From: Scatosoma sp045127595
GTDB taxonomy: Bacteria > Bacillota > Clostridia > Christensenellales > Borkfalkiaceae
Direction of reading: 5' to 3'
Length of the DNA: 64,000 nt
NCBI GenBank assembly: GCA_045127595.1
Contig: JBGVQS010000027.1
Location: 59,092-123,091 of the forward strand
Part shown: in pieces, positions 32,615 to 41,943 of the stretch
How the letters are laid out: every line of letters begins with the position of its first letter
Position numbering within the stretch: position 1 is the first letter of the stretch
Notes under the pieces: model-generated
The model's database searches: none
Seen by the model: only the letters and a program-made list of their open reading frames with translations
What the model was told of the DNA's origin: nothing
Translations under genes and position numbers: made by a program

Positions 32615-33622
32615 TTAATTTTCTTTTAACATTTTTTCAATTCCGATACCGTAACCCCTTGTCGGGTCGTTTAAAAATACGTGCGTAACAGCGCCGATCA
32701 ATTTACCGTTTTGTAAAATTGGACTTCCGCTCATACCTTGTACAATGCCGCCCGTTTCAGCGATTAAGGCTTCATCTGTGATTTTGATCACGTAATCCTT
32801 GTTATCTCTATCATATTTATCCACTTTTACAATTTCTATTTCATATTTGACGGGACAAACCCCGTCAACCGTTGAATAGATATATGCATTTCCGGGTTTT
32901 ACGCCCGAAGATGAAGCTACTGCGCATAAAAGCTCGTTTGTTTCAAATTCTGTAGAAATTCGACCGAAAATACCGCAATCACAAAGCTTTTCCGCTTTGC
33001 CGAAAAGCTTATCGTTTAAAAACATACCGCGCAATTCGCCTGCTTTGCCCCGTTCTCCTTTTAAAACCCCGACAATGCTGCATTCATATACAGTACCGCT
33101 GGAAAGATACATTTTTCGTTTGTTTTCGCCTTCTACGGCGTGTCCTAATGAGCCAAATCTTCCGCTTTTATCAATATAAGTTACCGTTCCTATTCCCGAA
33201 ACGTTATCTCTAACTAAAACTCCGATTTTATAACGCCCACTTTCCTTATCTTTTTTAGGGGTAATCTCAAAAGACAAACTCTCTTTTCCTCTTTGTATTT
33301 CCGCTTCCAAGCTCTTTCCTTTACTTTTATTTACGATTTCGTTTAATTCCGCAATAGATTTTATTCGAATTCCACCGATTTTAACGATTGTATCACCCGA
33401 ACGAATCCCTGCTTTGGAGGCAGGAGAGACGTTTCCGTTTTCCGTTGCTACTTCGCAAATTCCTATGATTTGTACGCCGTCCGTTTGTAAAGTAAATCCC
33501 GCCGACATGCCGCCTACGTAGACAATGGGACTGTCTGCAGACGCTTCAATTCGGGTATTTCCGCTATATATGAATGCGAAGGACAATATTGCCCCTGTAA
33601 AAAAAATACTCAATCTCCGCAT
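32615..33622 (-). CDS. spoIVB: SpoIVB serine peptidase (S55)
   Basis: 335 residues. Secreted by the forespore, it cleaves SpoIVFA and so releases sigma-K activation in the mother cell. Signal peptide or anchor (about 1-28), PDZ domain (about 60-125 with VSPASKAGIRSGDTIVKIGG), and the S55 peptidase domain with His in GSLGHAVEG (near 160) and the nucleophile Ser in QGMSGSPIL (near 298). Next to recN as in Bacillus. spo0A, its usual downstream partner, is not here. Confidence 0.92.
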   Translation of the reverse strand: MRRLSIFFTGAILSFAFIYSGNTRIEASADSPIVYVGGMSAGFTLQTDGVQIIGICEVATENGNVSPASKAGIRSGDTIVKIGGIRIKSIAELNEIVNKSKGKSLEAEIQRGKESLSFEITPKKDKESGRYKIGVLVRDNVSGIGTVTYIDKSGRFGSLGHAVEGENKRKMYLSSGTVYECSIVGVLKGERGKAGELRGMFLNDKLFGKAEKLCDCGIFGRISTEFETNELLCAVASSSGVKPGNAYIYSTVDGVCPVKYEIEIVKVDKYDRDNKDYVIKITDEALIAETGGIVQGMSGSPILQNGKLIGAVTHVFLNDPTRGYGIGIEKMLKEN

Positions 33623-33704
33623 ATTTTCCTCCGTTTAAAAGGTACTTTGCGTAAATTGAGTATGAATTATTCTTTTTTTATAGAAAATATCGAAAAAACA
33701 TCCG

Positions 33705-35405
33705 TTAAATTATGGAGTTTTTGTATTCTTCTGCCTGTTGGAGTAACTCTTCGGCGTGTTTATGCGCAAATTCGTTTTGTTCGTTACCGCCTAACAAACG
33801 AACGATTTCACGAAGTTTTTCTTGTTCGCTTAACGCGTATACGTTTGTGAGCGTTTTTCCATCTTGTTCCACTTTCTCAATCAAGAATTCGCGATCGCTC
33901 ATCACGGCAATTTGCGCCAAATGCGAAACGGCGATAATTTGCTTGTTTTTCGCTATTTTAGCGAGTTTTTCTCCGACGACTTTCGCGGTCAAACCGCTAA
34001 TTCCAGCGTCAATTTCGTCGAAAATATACGTGGAAATTTCATTGACGTCGGATAATTGCGTTTTGATAGAGAGCATAAAGCGGCTCATTTCTCCACCGCT
34101 AATGATTTTTCCGAGTGGTTTCATGGGCTCGCCTGCGTTTGCGGAAAAAGTAAAACAAATCTTATCCAAACCGCTTTCGTTTGCATTGTCGGCATCTTCT
34201 TGCGTATATTCTTCAAACAGCACCTTAAATTGTGCGTGCGGAATATTCAAGGTTTTTAATTCGCGAATAACTCTTTCGCAAAAAGCTTCCCCAAATTCTT
34301 TGCGAAGAGCCGTTATTTCCTGACAAACTTGATAAATCTTGATAAGCGTTTTTTCTAATTCTCCGCTCAAAAAAGCATATTGCCCTTCGCAATCGGATAA
34401 CAGCTCGTATTCTTCTTGGCATTTAAATAAATAAGCGTCAATTTCCGCTTTATTTGCGCCGTATTTGCGCTTTAACGAGCGGATTGCATCCAATCTTGAT
34501 TCAATATTTTCCGCTTCATTTTCATCAAAATACAGATCTTCCCCCACATCTGCTATTTGTGCCGCAATATCTTCGGCTTCCGTCGCCACGGAATCGAGTT
34601 TGTCATAAAAAGATTCATAAGTTTCGTCTAAACGAGAAATCGGCGATAATGCGCGCATAGCAAAACGCAAAGAATCCGCCGCACCGTTTTCCCCTGAAAG
34701 CGCGTACGTGGCTTCCCTGAATGCGGAAATGATTTTTTCTAAATTGCTTATTTTATTGCGTTTTGCCAAAAGTTCTTCTTCTTCCCCGTCTTGTAACGCA
34801 ACTTCTTCAATTTCTTCAATTTGAAATTTGAGCAATTCCAAACGGCGAGTTCTTTCCTTTTCATCTCCGCCGAGCAAAGCAATTCGAGCGCGCAATTCTT
34901 TTTTTTCTGCAAGCAATTCTTTTAAAATAGCCTTTTTGTCAAAAATGGGCTTGCCTATAACACCATCCAAGGTTTTCAGCTGATTGCTTTCTTTTAAAAG
35001 GAAAAAATGCTCGCTTTGACCGTGCACGTCTACAAGGCAGTCGGTTACTTTTCTAAGCATGGAAACCGTTACCGTATTCCCATTGATTTTAATGGCGTTT
35101 TTACCATTTTCAGAAAACTTGCGGGAAAGAATAATTTCCCCATCGCTTTCAATATCCATATCTTGCAACGCCGCGAGCGCTTTGGAATCTTCCTCCACGA
35201 AAAATTCAGCGCGGACGAAACATTCCGTTTCGCCGTAGCGAATCATAGAACGGTCTGCTTTTGCCCCCAAAACAAAATTGACGGAATCAAGAATTACCGA
35301 TTTTCCCGCTCCCGTTTCCCCCGAAAGGACGTTCAATCCTTCCGCAAAATTCAATTCCGCGCTTTCTATTAACGCAACGTTTTTTATGGTAAGTTTAGAT
35401 AACAT
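33705..35405 (-). CDS. recN: DNA repair protein RecN
   Basis: 566 residues, an SMC-like ATPase for double-strand break repair. Walker A GETGAGKSVILDS (about 29-41), long central coiled coil (about 160-350), signature ISGGEMSRFML (near 440) and Walker B YIFDEIDAGISG (near 465). Normal length. It lies between argR and spoIVB in the conserved recN-argR order. Confidence 0.95.
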   Translation of the reverse strand: MLSKLTIKNVALIESAELNFAEGLNVLSGETGAGKSVILDSVNFVLGAKADRSMIRYGETECFVRAEFFVEEDSKALAALQDMDIESDGEIILSRKFSENGKNAIKINGNTVTVSMLRKVTDCLVDVHGQSEHFFLLKESNQLKTLDGVIGKPIFDKKAILKELLAEKKELRARIALLGGDEKERTRRLELLKFQIEEIEEVALQDGEEEELLAKRNKISNLEKIISAFREATYALSGENGAADSLRFAMRALSPISRLDETYESFYDKLDSVATEAEDIAAQIADVGEDLYFDENEAENIESRLDAIRSLKRKYGANKAEIDAYLFKCQEEYELLSDCEGQYAFLSGELEKTLIKIYQVCQEITALRKEFGEAFCERVIRELKTLNIPHAQFKVLFEEYTQEDADNANESGLDKICFTFSANAGEPMKPLGKIISGGEMSRFMLSIKTQLSDVNEISTYIFDEIDAGISGLTAKVVGEKLAKIAKNKQIIAVSHLAQIAVMSDREFLIEKVEQDGKTLTNVYALSEQEKLREIVRLLGGNEQNEFAHKHAEELLQQAEEYKNSII

Positions 35406-35418
35406 TTTTTTTAAGCCC

Positions 35419-35871
35419 TTATTTCATAAAATCGTTGATTTTCGTAACGACCGAACAAGCCCCGTCATTGTCCGTACAAACGATTAAAAGCGTATCGTCG
35501 CCCGCCACCGAACCGACGATTTCTTCATAGCTTAATTTATCGACGACTGCGCCTGCGTTCGCGCCGTTCCCCGTCAACGTTTTCACGACGACAAGATTTT
35601 GCGCGGCTTTTACGCTCACTACGCAATCGCGAAATAGGCTCTTCATTTTAGGGGAAATTTCACTTTCGCCGTCGTTTATGTACGCATAACGGTATTTCTT
35701 TTCAATACCAGCGACTTTAAAAAGATGCAAATCGCGAATATCCCGTGAAATCGTCGCTTGGGTAACAAGATAATTGAGTTTGTTTAACTCGTCGCAAAGT
35801 TCTTCTTGCGTTTCCACTTCCATATGCGAGATTATCTCCAAAATCTTCGCATGTCTTGCCGATCTCAACAT
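35419..35871 (-). CDS. argR: Arginine repressor ArgR/AhrC
   Basis: 150 residues. The N-terminal winged helix has the SR-x-R-type motif VTQATISRDIRDL; the C-terminal hexamer domain has GDDTLLIVCTD near 125, the arginine-binding GD-D box. It controls arginine metabolism genes. No arginine genes occur in the window; the gene is in its usual tlyA-nadK-argR-recN setting. Confidence 0.92.
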   Translation of the reverse strand: MLRSARHAKILEIISHMEVETQEELCDELNKLNYLVTQATISRDIRDLHLFKVAGIEKKYRYAYINDGESEISPKMKSLFRDCVVSVKAAQNLVVVKTLTGNGANAGAVVDKLSYEEIVGSVAGDDTLLIVCTDNDGACSVVTKINDFMK

Positions 35872-35900
35872 TTCCTTTTTTCCTCCGATTATCCTATAAA

Positions 35901-36707
35901 TTATTTGTCTAACTTATTTCTCACTCTAGCAAAGAAATCCGAATCTTTTTTTACAGGGAAGTCCGCTGTAAATGGCGCTTTTTGAATACGTATTTCCGTA
36001 TTTTCAGGCAAAATCCCCACAACTTTTCCGTCGGCAAGAATGATTGCTCTGCCTTTCGTGGAATGAATTTTAAATATCTCCATATCGGAAAAAACAATCG
36101 GCCGAGCGCGCATAGAGAACGCACATATGGGCGTTAGCATGGTAACCGGCACTTCGGGTGTTAAAATCGCACCGCCCGCCGAAAGGGAGTATGCCGTAGA
36201 ACCCGTTGGTGTACAAACGAGTAATCCGTCGCCTGCAAATTCATTTTTTCCTTCGTCAACTTCCACTTTTAAATGTAAAACTTGCGTGGAAATTGTGGAA
36301 GTCAATCCATATTCCCGTTGAATGGCAATTTCGTTTAACGCGTAATACTTTTTGTCGGAAATTTCAAGCTGTAAAAGGCTTCTTTTTACGATTTTGCAAT
36401 CGCCGCGTTCTAATGCGTCCAGTAAATCGAGTACTCGTTCGCGTTCATTTTTTTCATATTCGGTCAAAAAGCCTACCGTACCGTAGTTGATCCCGATAAT
36501 TTTAATCCCTTTTTTTGCAGCGGGAACGCTCGCGTGCAAGATTGCTCCGTCGCCACCAAGTACAATTACTACGTCCACTCCGTCAATTTCTGAATAATGA
36601 GAAAATATTACCGCTTCATGCCCCTTTTCTTGCACCAAAGCGACAAGCTCCTGTAAAATATCCGTAGATTTGATTTTCGAAATGTTGCCAAGTAATCCGA
36701 TTTTCAT
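35901..36707 (-). CDS. nadK: NAD kinase
   Basis: 268 residues. Phosphorylates NAD to NADP. GGDG at 51-54, NEIAIQR (about 124-130), and TPTGSTAYSLSAGG (about 167-180) are the family marks. Length is normal for Gram-positive NadK. Lies between tlyA and argR. Confidence 0.94.
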   Translation of the reverse strand: MKIGLLGNISKIKSTDILQELVALVQEKGHEAVIFSHYSEIDGVDVVIVLGGDGAILHASVPAAKKGIKIIGINYGTVGFLTEYEKNERERVLDLLDALERGDCKIVKRSLLQLEISDKKYYALNEIAIQREYGLTSTISTQVLHLKVEVDEGKNEFAGDGLLVCTPTGSTAYSLSAGGAILTPEVPVTMLTPICAFSMRARPIVFSDMEIFKIHSTKGRAIILADGKVVGILPENTEIRIQKAPFTADFPVKKDSDFFARVRNKLDK

Positions 36708-36726
36708 CGTTTTTCTCCGTTTGTAA

Positions 36727-37518
36727 TTATTTTAACGTTCCCTGAGAATTGGCTTTTAGCAATTCTTTGACTTTTTCGAGTATTTGCAAGGTTGATTTTG
36801 CGTTCTTTTCTTTCTTTGTTATCCATAAAACGTATTCGACGTTCTTTCCTTTTCGAATCGGCGCATTAATGATTCCATGGGCATATAACCCGTTTTCATA
36901 TAAATATCCGAGTACTTTTTTTAAGATATCCGTATGTGCCGACGGGGAAACAATTCCACTTTTGCCAATATGCTTATTTTCACATTCAAATTGCGGTTTT
37001 ACAAGCACAAACGCCGTACCGTCTTCTTTCAAAATTTCTTGAATCACGGGAAAAATCAAGCGTAAGGATATAAAACTGACGTCGGTTACGATTCCGTCGA
37101 TTGCATCGGGAAAATCCGCTTTTTTTAAATATCTCGCATTCGTATTTTCCATACGAATAATTCGAAAATCTTCTTTCAAGGACTCGTGTAATAAGCTTTC
37201 GCCAACATCAACCGCATAGACTTTTTTCGCGCCGTTTTGTAAAAGACAATCGGTAAAACCTCCCGTACTTGCTCCTACGTCTACAAAAATTTTTCCTGCG
37301 CAATCAAACAAAAATTCGGTTATTCCACGGTCTAACTTATAGCCGCCATTAGAAACGTAACGTTTTTCCGCTTCAACAAAGGTAATTTCGTCCGTTTCTT
37401 TTATCTCTGTTTTGGGCTTGACTGTTTGACCGTTGACCAAAATAAAGCCGTTTTCAATGGCCTCCGCCGCCTTTGTTCTCGATCCGAATTTTTCGGAGAA
37501 ATATTTATCCGCTCTCAT
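36727..37518 (-). CDS. tlyA: TlyA-family rRNA 2'-O-methyltransferase
   Basis: 263 residues. N-terminal S4 RNA-binding domain (about 1-60), then FtsJ-like SAM-binding methyltransferase with DVGASTGGFTDCLLQNGA (about 97-114) and DVSFISLRL (about 161-169). Family members methylate cytidines of 16S/23S rRNA; the old name is hemolysin A. It overlaps the dxs stop by 4 bases. Confidence 0.92.
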   Translation of the reverse strand: MRADKYFSEKFGSRTKAAEAIENGFILVNGQTVKPKTEIKETDEITFVEAEKRYVSNGGYKLDRGITEFLFDCAGKIFVDVGASTGGFTDCLLQNGAKKVYAVDVGESLLHESLKEDFRIIRMENTNARYLKKADFPDAIDGIVTDVSFISLRLIFPVIQEILKEDGTAFVLVKPQFECENKHIGKSGIVSPSAHTDILKKVLGYLYENGLYAHGIINAPIRKGKNVEYVLWITKKEKNAKSTLQILEKVKELLKANSQGTLK

Positions 37519-39233
37519 AAAAGTGTTGCAATATATTCTTCGATTTCTTGGCGATTCACCCCGTAATCGCGTTGTAAATCTGCAACGTTCCCTTGCGGAA
37601 TAAATACGTCGCGGTAAGCATAATTTTTAATGGAAACGTCGCTGTTTTTTGCAAGCAAAGCGTTATTGACAAGAGAGCCAAAACCGCCAAGTAAAACATT
37701 GTCTTCCATCGTAATAACGTACCCTTTTAACCCATTTAAAACGGATTCGTCTAAGGGTTTGACAAATCTTGCGTTGACTACGTTAAATTCTTTCCCCTGT
37801 TTTTGTAAATTTTGTAAAATGTTCATCGCGATAATTAGGCAGCGTTCCCCCGTAGCCAACACGGTTACGCTGGAACTCTCCGCTTTATGCAAATATTCCC
37901 ATTTGCCTACTTTTATCGGCTCACGCTTTTGCTCAAAAATAATTTTCCCGGCTCTGGGATAACGGATCGCCAAAGGATGCGGATAAGTCGCGCTAAATTC
38001 AATCATTTCCTTTAATTCTTCGGTGTCTTTGGGGCTTGCGATTGCAAGGTTCGGAATCATCGAAAGGTAGGATAAATCGAAAACCCCTTGGTGGGTTTCT
38101 CCGTCGGCTCCTGAAATACCCGCACGGTCAATGCAAAAGGTAACGGGTAAGTCTTGCGCGCAAACATCGTGAATAATTTCGTCAAAAGCTCTTTGTAAAA
38201 AGGTGGAATAAATCGCGTAATACGGCTTTAAGCCCCCCGCCGCCATTGACGCGCATAAAACGGACGCATTTTCTTCGCAAATGCCAACGTCGAAAGCTCT
38301 TTCGGGGTATTGTATGAAGAAATCGCTAAGCCCCAAGGCTTCTTTCATTGCCGCGGAAACGACCGTGATATTTTTATTTTGCGCGGAAAGCGAACAGAGC
38401 GTTTCCCCTAATACTTCCGAATATTCCTTTTGCTTATGTGAACCTACGGGCGGAACGCCGTGCGTATCCGTGGGGTGTTCTTCGCTAAATTCATACCCTT
38501 TCCCTTTCTTGGTAACAATATGCAATAACACGGAATTGTTTTTTAATTCCGCCTTGGCTTCGTTTAAGGCGTCTACCATTTCTTCTACGTCGTTGCCGTT
38601 TTTTACCCCCATATACGTAAGCCCAAAGCTCTCTAAAAGACGGACGTTTTCCGCTTTACCGTTTTCTTTGATTTGAGTGATAATATCGTACATGCCCCCA
38701 ACGGTCGGGGAAATAGACATACCGTTATCGTTCAAAATAATCAGGATTTTCGTGTTTAAAATCTTCAAGCTGCTAAGCGCTTCATAAATGAGTCCATTGT
38801 TAAACGAACCGTCCCCTATATAAGCGATTACCGCATGATTTTCCTCTTTTAAATCGCGCGCTTTAGCGTAACCGATTGCCGCTGAAACAGACGTGCCTGC
38901 GTGCCCTGTATCGTACGAGTCGTATTCGCTTTCATTCCGCTTAGGAAATCCCGAAATGCCGCCTGCTTGGCGTAAGGTGAAAAATTTTTCCGCTCTACCG
39001 CTCAATAACTTATAAGCATAGCATTGATGTCCAACGTCAAAGATAATCTTATCGTCGGGAAAATTAAAAGTATAAAAGAGTGCGACCGTAGACTCTACCG
39101 CGCCTAAATTCGATGCAAGATGTCCACCGCAGCGCATAACCGTTTCGTAAATGGTAACGCGCAACGTATCGCATAAAACGTTTAATTCGCTTTTAGAATA
39201 TTCCTTTATTTTGTCCGCAGAAATATTTTTCAC
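37515..39233 (-). CDS. dxs: 1-deoxy-D-xylulose-5-phosphate synthase
   Basis: 572 residues, somewhat shorter than the usual 620. First step of the MEP isoprenoid pathway: pyruvate plus glyceraldehyde-3-phosphate, thiamine-diphosphate dependent. GHLASNLGAVE (about 37-47), TGHAGTSVSAAIG (about 109-121), GDGSFNNG (about 139-146) for ThDP, the pyrimidine domain with DRAGISGADGETHQGVFD (about 361-378), and the C-terminal transketolase domain with ATGER. It fits with ispA next to it and ispH at 48.6-50.6 kb. Confidence 0.94.
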   Translation of the reverse strand: MKNISADKIKEYSKSELNVLCDTLRVTIYETVMRCGGHLASNLGAVESTVALFYTFNFPDDKIIFDVGHQCYAYKLLSGRAEKFFTLRQAGGISGFPKRNESEYDSYDTGHAGTSVSAAIGYAKARDLKEENHAVIAYIGDGSFNNGLIYEALSSLKILNTKILIILNDNGMSISPTVGGMYDIITQIKENGKAENVRLLESFGLTYMGVKNGNDVEEMVDALNEAKAELKNNSVLLHIVTKKGKGYEFSEEHPTDTHGVPPVGSHKQKEYSEVLGETLCSLSAQNKNITVVSAAMKEALGLSDFFIQYPERAFDVGICEENASVLCASMAAGGLKPYYAIYSTFLQRAFDEIIHDVCAQDLPVTFCIDRAGISGADGETHQGVFDLSYLSMIPNLAIASPKDTEELKEMIEFSATYPHPLAIRYPRAGKIIFEQKREPIKVGKWEYLHKAESSSVTVLATGERCLIIAMNILQNLQKQGKEFNVVNARFVKPLDESVLNGLKGYVITMEDNVLLGGFGSLVNNALLAKNSDVSIKNYAYRDVFIPQGNVADLQRDYGVNRQEIEEYIATLL

Positions 39234-39276
39234 GGTAAGCTCCTTGTCTTTTGAATTTTTCGTTGCAATAAATCAA

Positions 39277-40167
39277 TTAGTGGCTGCGTTCAAGCACGTA
39301 GGAAACGAATTCCTTTAAAAATTGCGTGTCTCCGTCTATTCCTTCCAAAACCGCCAAGCAATCCTTAGCGCACATATCCGCGCGTATTTTTGCCCCTTCC
39401 AAGCCGTAAAGCTTTACGCAGGTCAGCTTGTTCTCCTTTTCGTCCTTTCCTACTGATTTTCCTAATTTGTCGAATTCGCCGACAACGTCTAAAATATCGT
39501 CTGTCATTTGAAATAACCGACCAAGCAATTTTCCGAAAACTTCAAACTGTAAAAAAGAAGGTCCACCTGAAAGAATCGTAGGAATCATAACGGGAGCAAG
39601 CAATAATTTACCCGTCTTGTGCTCATAAATATAATTTAAAGCTTCTTCCGTCAGCTCTCCGCCCTGTTCAGAAAAGTAAATATCCGCGGATTGCCCTGCA
39701 ATCATGCCGTATATGCCCGCGCAATCGTTCAAATACTTGGCAGCCAAAGTATATTTATCCCCTTTCAGGCACTCGTTAAAGCAAATTGCATACGCCTCGT
39801 TTAAAAGTCCGTCTCCAGCCAAAATGGCATTTGCTTCCCCAAATTGTTTATGATTCGACGGCTTTCCTCGGCGAAAATCATCATTATCCATTGCGGGCAA
39901 ATCGTCGTGAATCAAAGAATAGGTATGAATCATTTCAAGCGCCAACGCATAAGGCAAGATTTCCGTTTCCGCTACGCCGAGAACTTTGGCGCACGCCAAC
40001 ATTAAAACTGGCCGAACCCGCTTTCCGCCGCAAAGCAAGCTGTAACGCATACTTTCGCCTAATGTGTCTGGCGTAGTTTGCATTTTATCCGCATACACTT
40101 TTGCATACTTTTCAAAGGTATTTAAAAATTCTTCATAATGAAGATCAAACGTACTCAAACTCTTCAC
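39277..40167 (-). CDS. ispA: Polyprenyl synthetase (farnesyl/geranylgeranyl diphosphate synthase)
   Basis: 296 residues. Elongates isoprenyl diphosphates. Motif SLIHDDLPAMDNDDFRRG (about 90-107) is the first Asp-rich motif and MTDDILDVVGE (about 232-242) the second. GGKRVRPVL is present near 48-56. The stop region overlaps nothing, but the start overlaps the folD end by 4 bases. In Bacillus xseA and xseB lie between folD and ispA; they are missing here. Confidence 0.93.
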   Translation of the reverse strand: MKSLSTFDLHYEEFLNTFEKYAKVYADKMQTTPDTLGESMRYSLLCGGKRVRPVLMLACAKVLGVAETEILPYALALEMIHTYSLIHDDLPAMDNDDFRRGKPSNHKQFGEANAILAGDGLLNEAYAICFNECLKGDKYTLAAKYLNDCAGIYGMIAGQSADIYFSEQGGELTEEALNYIYEHKTGKLLLAPVMIPTILSGGPSFLQFEVFGKLLGRLFQMTDDILDVVGEFDKLGKSVGKDEKENKLTCVKLYGLEGAKIRADMCAKDCLAVLEGIDGDTQFLKEFVSYVLERSH

Positions 40168-40994
40168 TCCTTACAAGCCGAAATATAAGTGTTATATAAC
40201 AAAGTCGTAATGGTCATAGGACCGACGCCCCCGGGAACGGGCGTAATCATTCCTGCTTTTTCTTTTACGTTTTCAAAATCAACGTCTCCGCAAAGTTTCC
40301 CTGCTTCGTCGCGGTTGATTCCAACGTCGATTACGATAGCTCCTTCCTTGACCATATCTTCCGTAACAAATTTTGCCTTTCCTATGGCGGCAACCAATAT
40401 GTCCGCCGTTTGGCATATTTCTTTCAAGTTTTTGGTTTTACTGTGGCAAATCGTTACCGTCGCGTTTGCGTTTAAAAGCAACATTGCCATGGGTTTTCCA
40501 ACCGTTTCGCTTCTTCCAAGTACAACTGCGTGTTTTCCAGAAAATTCCACCCCTTCGCGGCGAAGCATATGCATAATACCCGACGGAGTACAAGCGGCAA
40601 TCTTTTCCTTGCTTTGCATCAATAATCCAAGGTTTTGTGCGGAGAAACCGTCCACGTCCTTTTCAAAAGGAATGTGCTTGACCGCTTCTTCCGCATTTAA
40701 TGGTGCGGGCAAGGGTAATTGCAGTAAAATTCCGTTAATTTCAGGATTTTTAGCAAGCTTGTCCAACAAATCGTTCAACGCGGTTTGAGAAATATCCGCG
40801 GGCAATTCATATGCGTAGGAGCGTATCCCAAGCTCTTGGCAAGCCTTAATTTTATTTCTCACGTAAATACGGGAAGCCGGGTCTTCCCCGACAATCACGA
40901 CGGCAAGCCCCGGACAAACTTTCATCTTTTCAATTTTTTCTTTGAGCTCCATTCGCAAAATAGCCGAATGCGCTTTTCCGTCAATTAGTCTCAT
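40164..40994 (-). CDS. folD: Bifunctional methylenetetrahydrofolate dehydrogenase/cyclohydrolase
   Basis: 276 residues. Interconverts methylene- and formyl-tetrahydrofolate. YVRNKIKACQELGI (about 44-57, catalytic Lys and Tyr), GILLQLPLP (about 92-100), DVDGFSAQNLG (about 116-126), VVLGRSETVGKPMAMLL (about 157-173) and TPVPGGVGPMT (about 252-262) are the family signatures. Normal length. Confidence 0.95.
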   Translation of the reverse strand: MRLIDGKAHSAILRMELKEKIEKMKVCPGLAVVIVGEDPASRIYVRNKIKACQELGIRSYAYELPADISQTALNDLLDKLAKNPEINGILLQLPLPAPLNAEEAVKHIPFEKDVDGFSAQNLGLLMQSKEKIAACTPSGIMHMLRREGVEFSGKHAVVLGRSETVGKPMAMLLLNANATVTICHSKTKNLKEICQTADILVAAIGKAKFVTEDMVKEGAIVIDVGINRDEAGKLCGDVDFENVKEKAGMITPVPGGVGPMTITTLLYNTYISACKE

Positions 40995-41005
40995 GATTGC
41001 CTCGA

Positions 41006-41401
41006 TTATCGGTTGATTATGCCTGCAAGTACGCCGTTGACGAAATCCGCGCTCGTTTCCGTGGAATACTTACGCGCAAGCCCCGCAGCTTCGGAAACAG
41101 AAACTACGGGCGGAATATCGTCGAAATATTTAATTTCTGCCATTGCAATCAATAAAATACTTTTATCCGTGGGATTGATACGGTTTTCCAAATAATGATG
41201 GGAAACCTGTTCAATATCGGAAATCAATTCGGCACGGCGTTCTTCTACCGTCGCAACCAAATTTTCCGCAAATAACAAATCTTCGTCCGATTCGACCTTG
41301 AATTGTTTGTAAATTTTTTTCTTCAAAGCGTCTGCGCAATCGGTGTTAAATTGTTGCGCAAAAATAATATTAAACGCTGCTTCGCGTGCTGCATTTCTCA
41401 T
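41006..41401 (-). CDS. nusB: Transcription antitermination factor NusB
   Basis: 131 residues, all-alpha NusB fold: RNAAREAAFNIIFAQQF at the N-terminus, the SILLIAMAEIKYFDDIPPVVSVSEAAGLARKYSTETSADFVNGVLAGI block in the C-terminal half (split here across residues 80-130). Binds boxA RNA with NusE in rRNA antitermination. 11 bases before folD; a terminator-like hairpin lies between it and the Asp23 gene upstream. Confidence 0.93.
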   Translation of the reverse strand: MRNAAREAAFNIIFAQQFNTDCADALKKKIYKQFKVESDEDLLFAENLVATVEERRAELISDIEQVSHHYLENRINPTDKSILLIAMAEIKYFDDIPPVVSVSEAAGLARKYSTETSADFVNGVLAGIINR

Positions 41402-41429
41402 ATGTCCTCTCCGTATATCACAACGAAAA

Positions 41430-41449
41430 CCCTTCTCTTTCGGGAAGGG
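41430..41449 (-). terminator. Hairpin between the Asp23 gene and nusB
   Basis: On the minus strand CCCTTC / GAAGGG with an eight-base loop and a TTTTCGTT tail. It may partly end Asp23 transcripts. Confidence 0.65.
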
Positions 41450-41455
41450 TAATCA

Positions 41456-41851
41456 TTAATTTTTATGTTCTGTATCGTTTTCCGGTTCTTCCGGTTCTTT
41501 TTCTTCGTGCTCTTTTTCGGTTGGCGTAAGTTCGCAGAATACCACGTCTTCTACGTGAACGTCCACTTCCGCTACGCGGTAACGAGTCATATTTTCAACG
41601 CTTTGCTTTACCGATTGCTGAATGCGATAGGCAAGATCGGGAACGTTATATCCGTACTTGACCGTAACAGCTACCTTCGCGTAAACGCCGTCCCTGTCAA
41701 TCGAGAGATTTATGCCGTTCTTTTTGCCGTCAAAAGGCATTACGCCTTCCACTTCGGCAACAGCCAAAGCTACGATATTTTGAACGATACTTGCGTTATA
41801 AACGGTTTTGCCGTACTGCTTATTGTCAACGTTTGATTTCATATTGGACAT
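41456..41851 (-). CDS. Asp23/Gls24 family envelope stress protein
   Basis: 131 residues. VYNASIVQNIVALAVAEVEGV at the N-terminus, then VAVTVKYGYNVPDLAYRIQQSVKQSVENMTRYRVAEVDVHVEDV in separate pieces match YqhY-type Asp23 proteins, which in Firmicutes lie next to nusB and accBC and affect acetyl-CoA carboxylase or the membrane. Acidic, Glu-rich C-terminus. Own extended -10 promoter. Confidence 0.9.
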   Translation of the reverse strand: MSNMKSNVDNKQYGKTVYNASIVQNIVALAVAEVEGVMPFDGKKNGINLSIDRDGVYAKVAVTVKYGYNVPDLAYRIQQSVKQSVENMTRYRVAEVDVHVEDVVFCELTPTEKEHEEKEPEEPENDTEHKN

Positions 41852-41884
41852 TCAAAAAGATCTCCTTGTTTTTCTTTCTACACT

Positions 41885-41893
41885 ATTATAGCA
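41885..41893 (-). promoter_or_regulatory. Extended -10 promoter of the Asp23-nusB-folD run
   Basis: Minus-strand TGCTATAAT (TATAAT at 41885-41890); -35 weak. AAGGAGA ribosome binding site before the ATG at 41851. Confidence 0.6.
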
Positions 41894-41943
41894 CATCTTT
41901 TTGAATAATTCTACTGTTTTGACAATATTTTCTCCGCTTTTTT

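Noticed and set aside
37515..39233. Transketolase instead of Dxs
   Set aside because: Fused domains in Dxs order, the GHLASNLG and DRAGISGADGETHQG motifs and the position beside ispA and tlyA favour Dxs.
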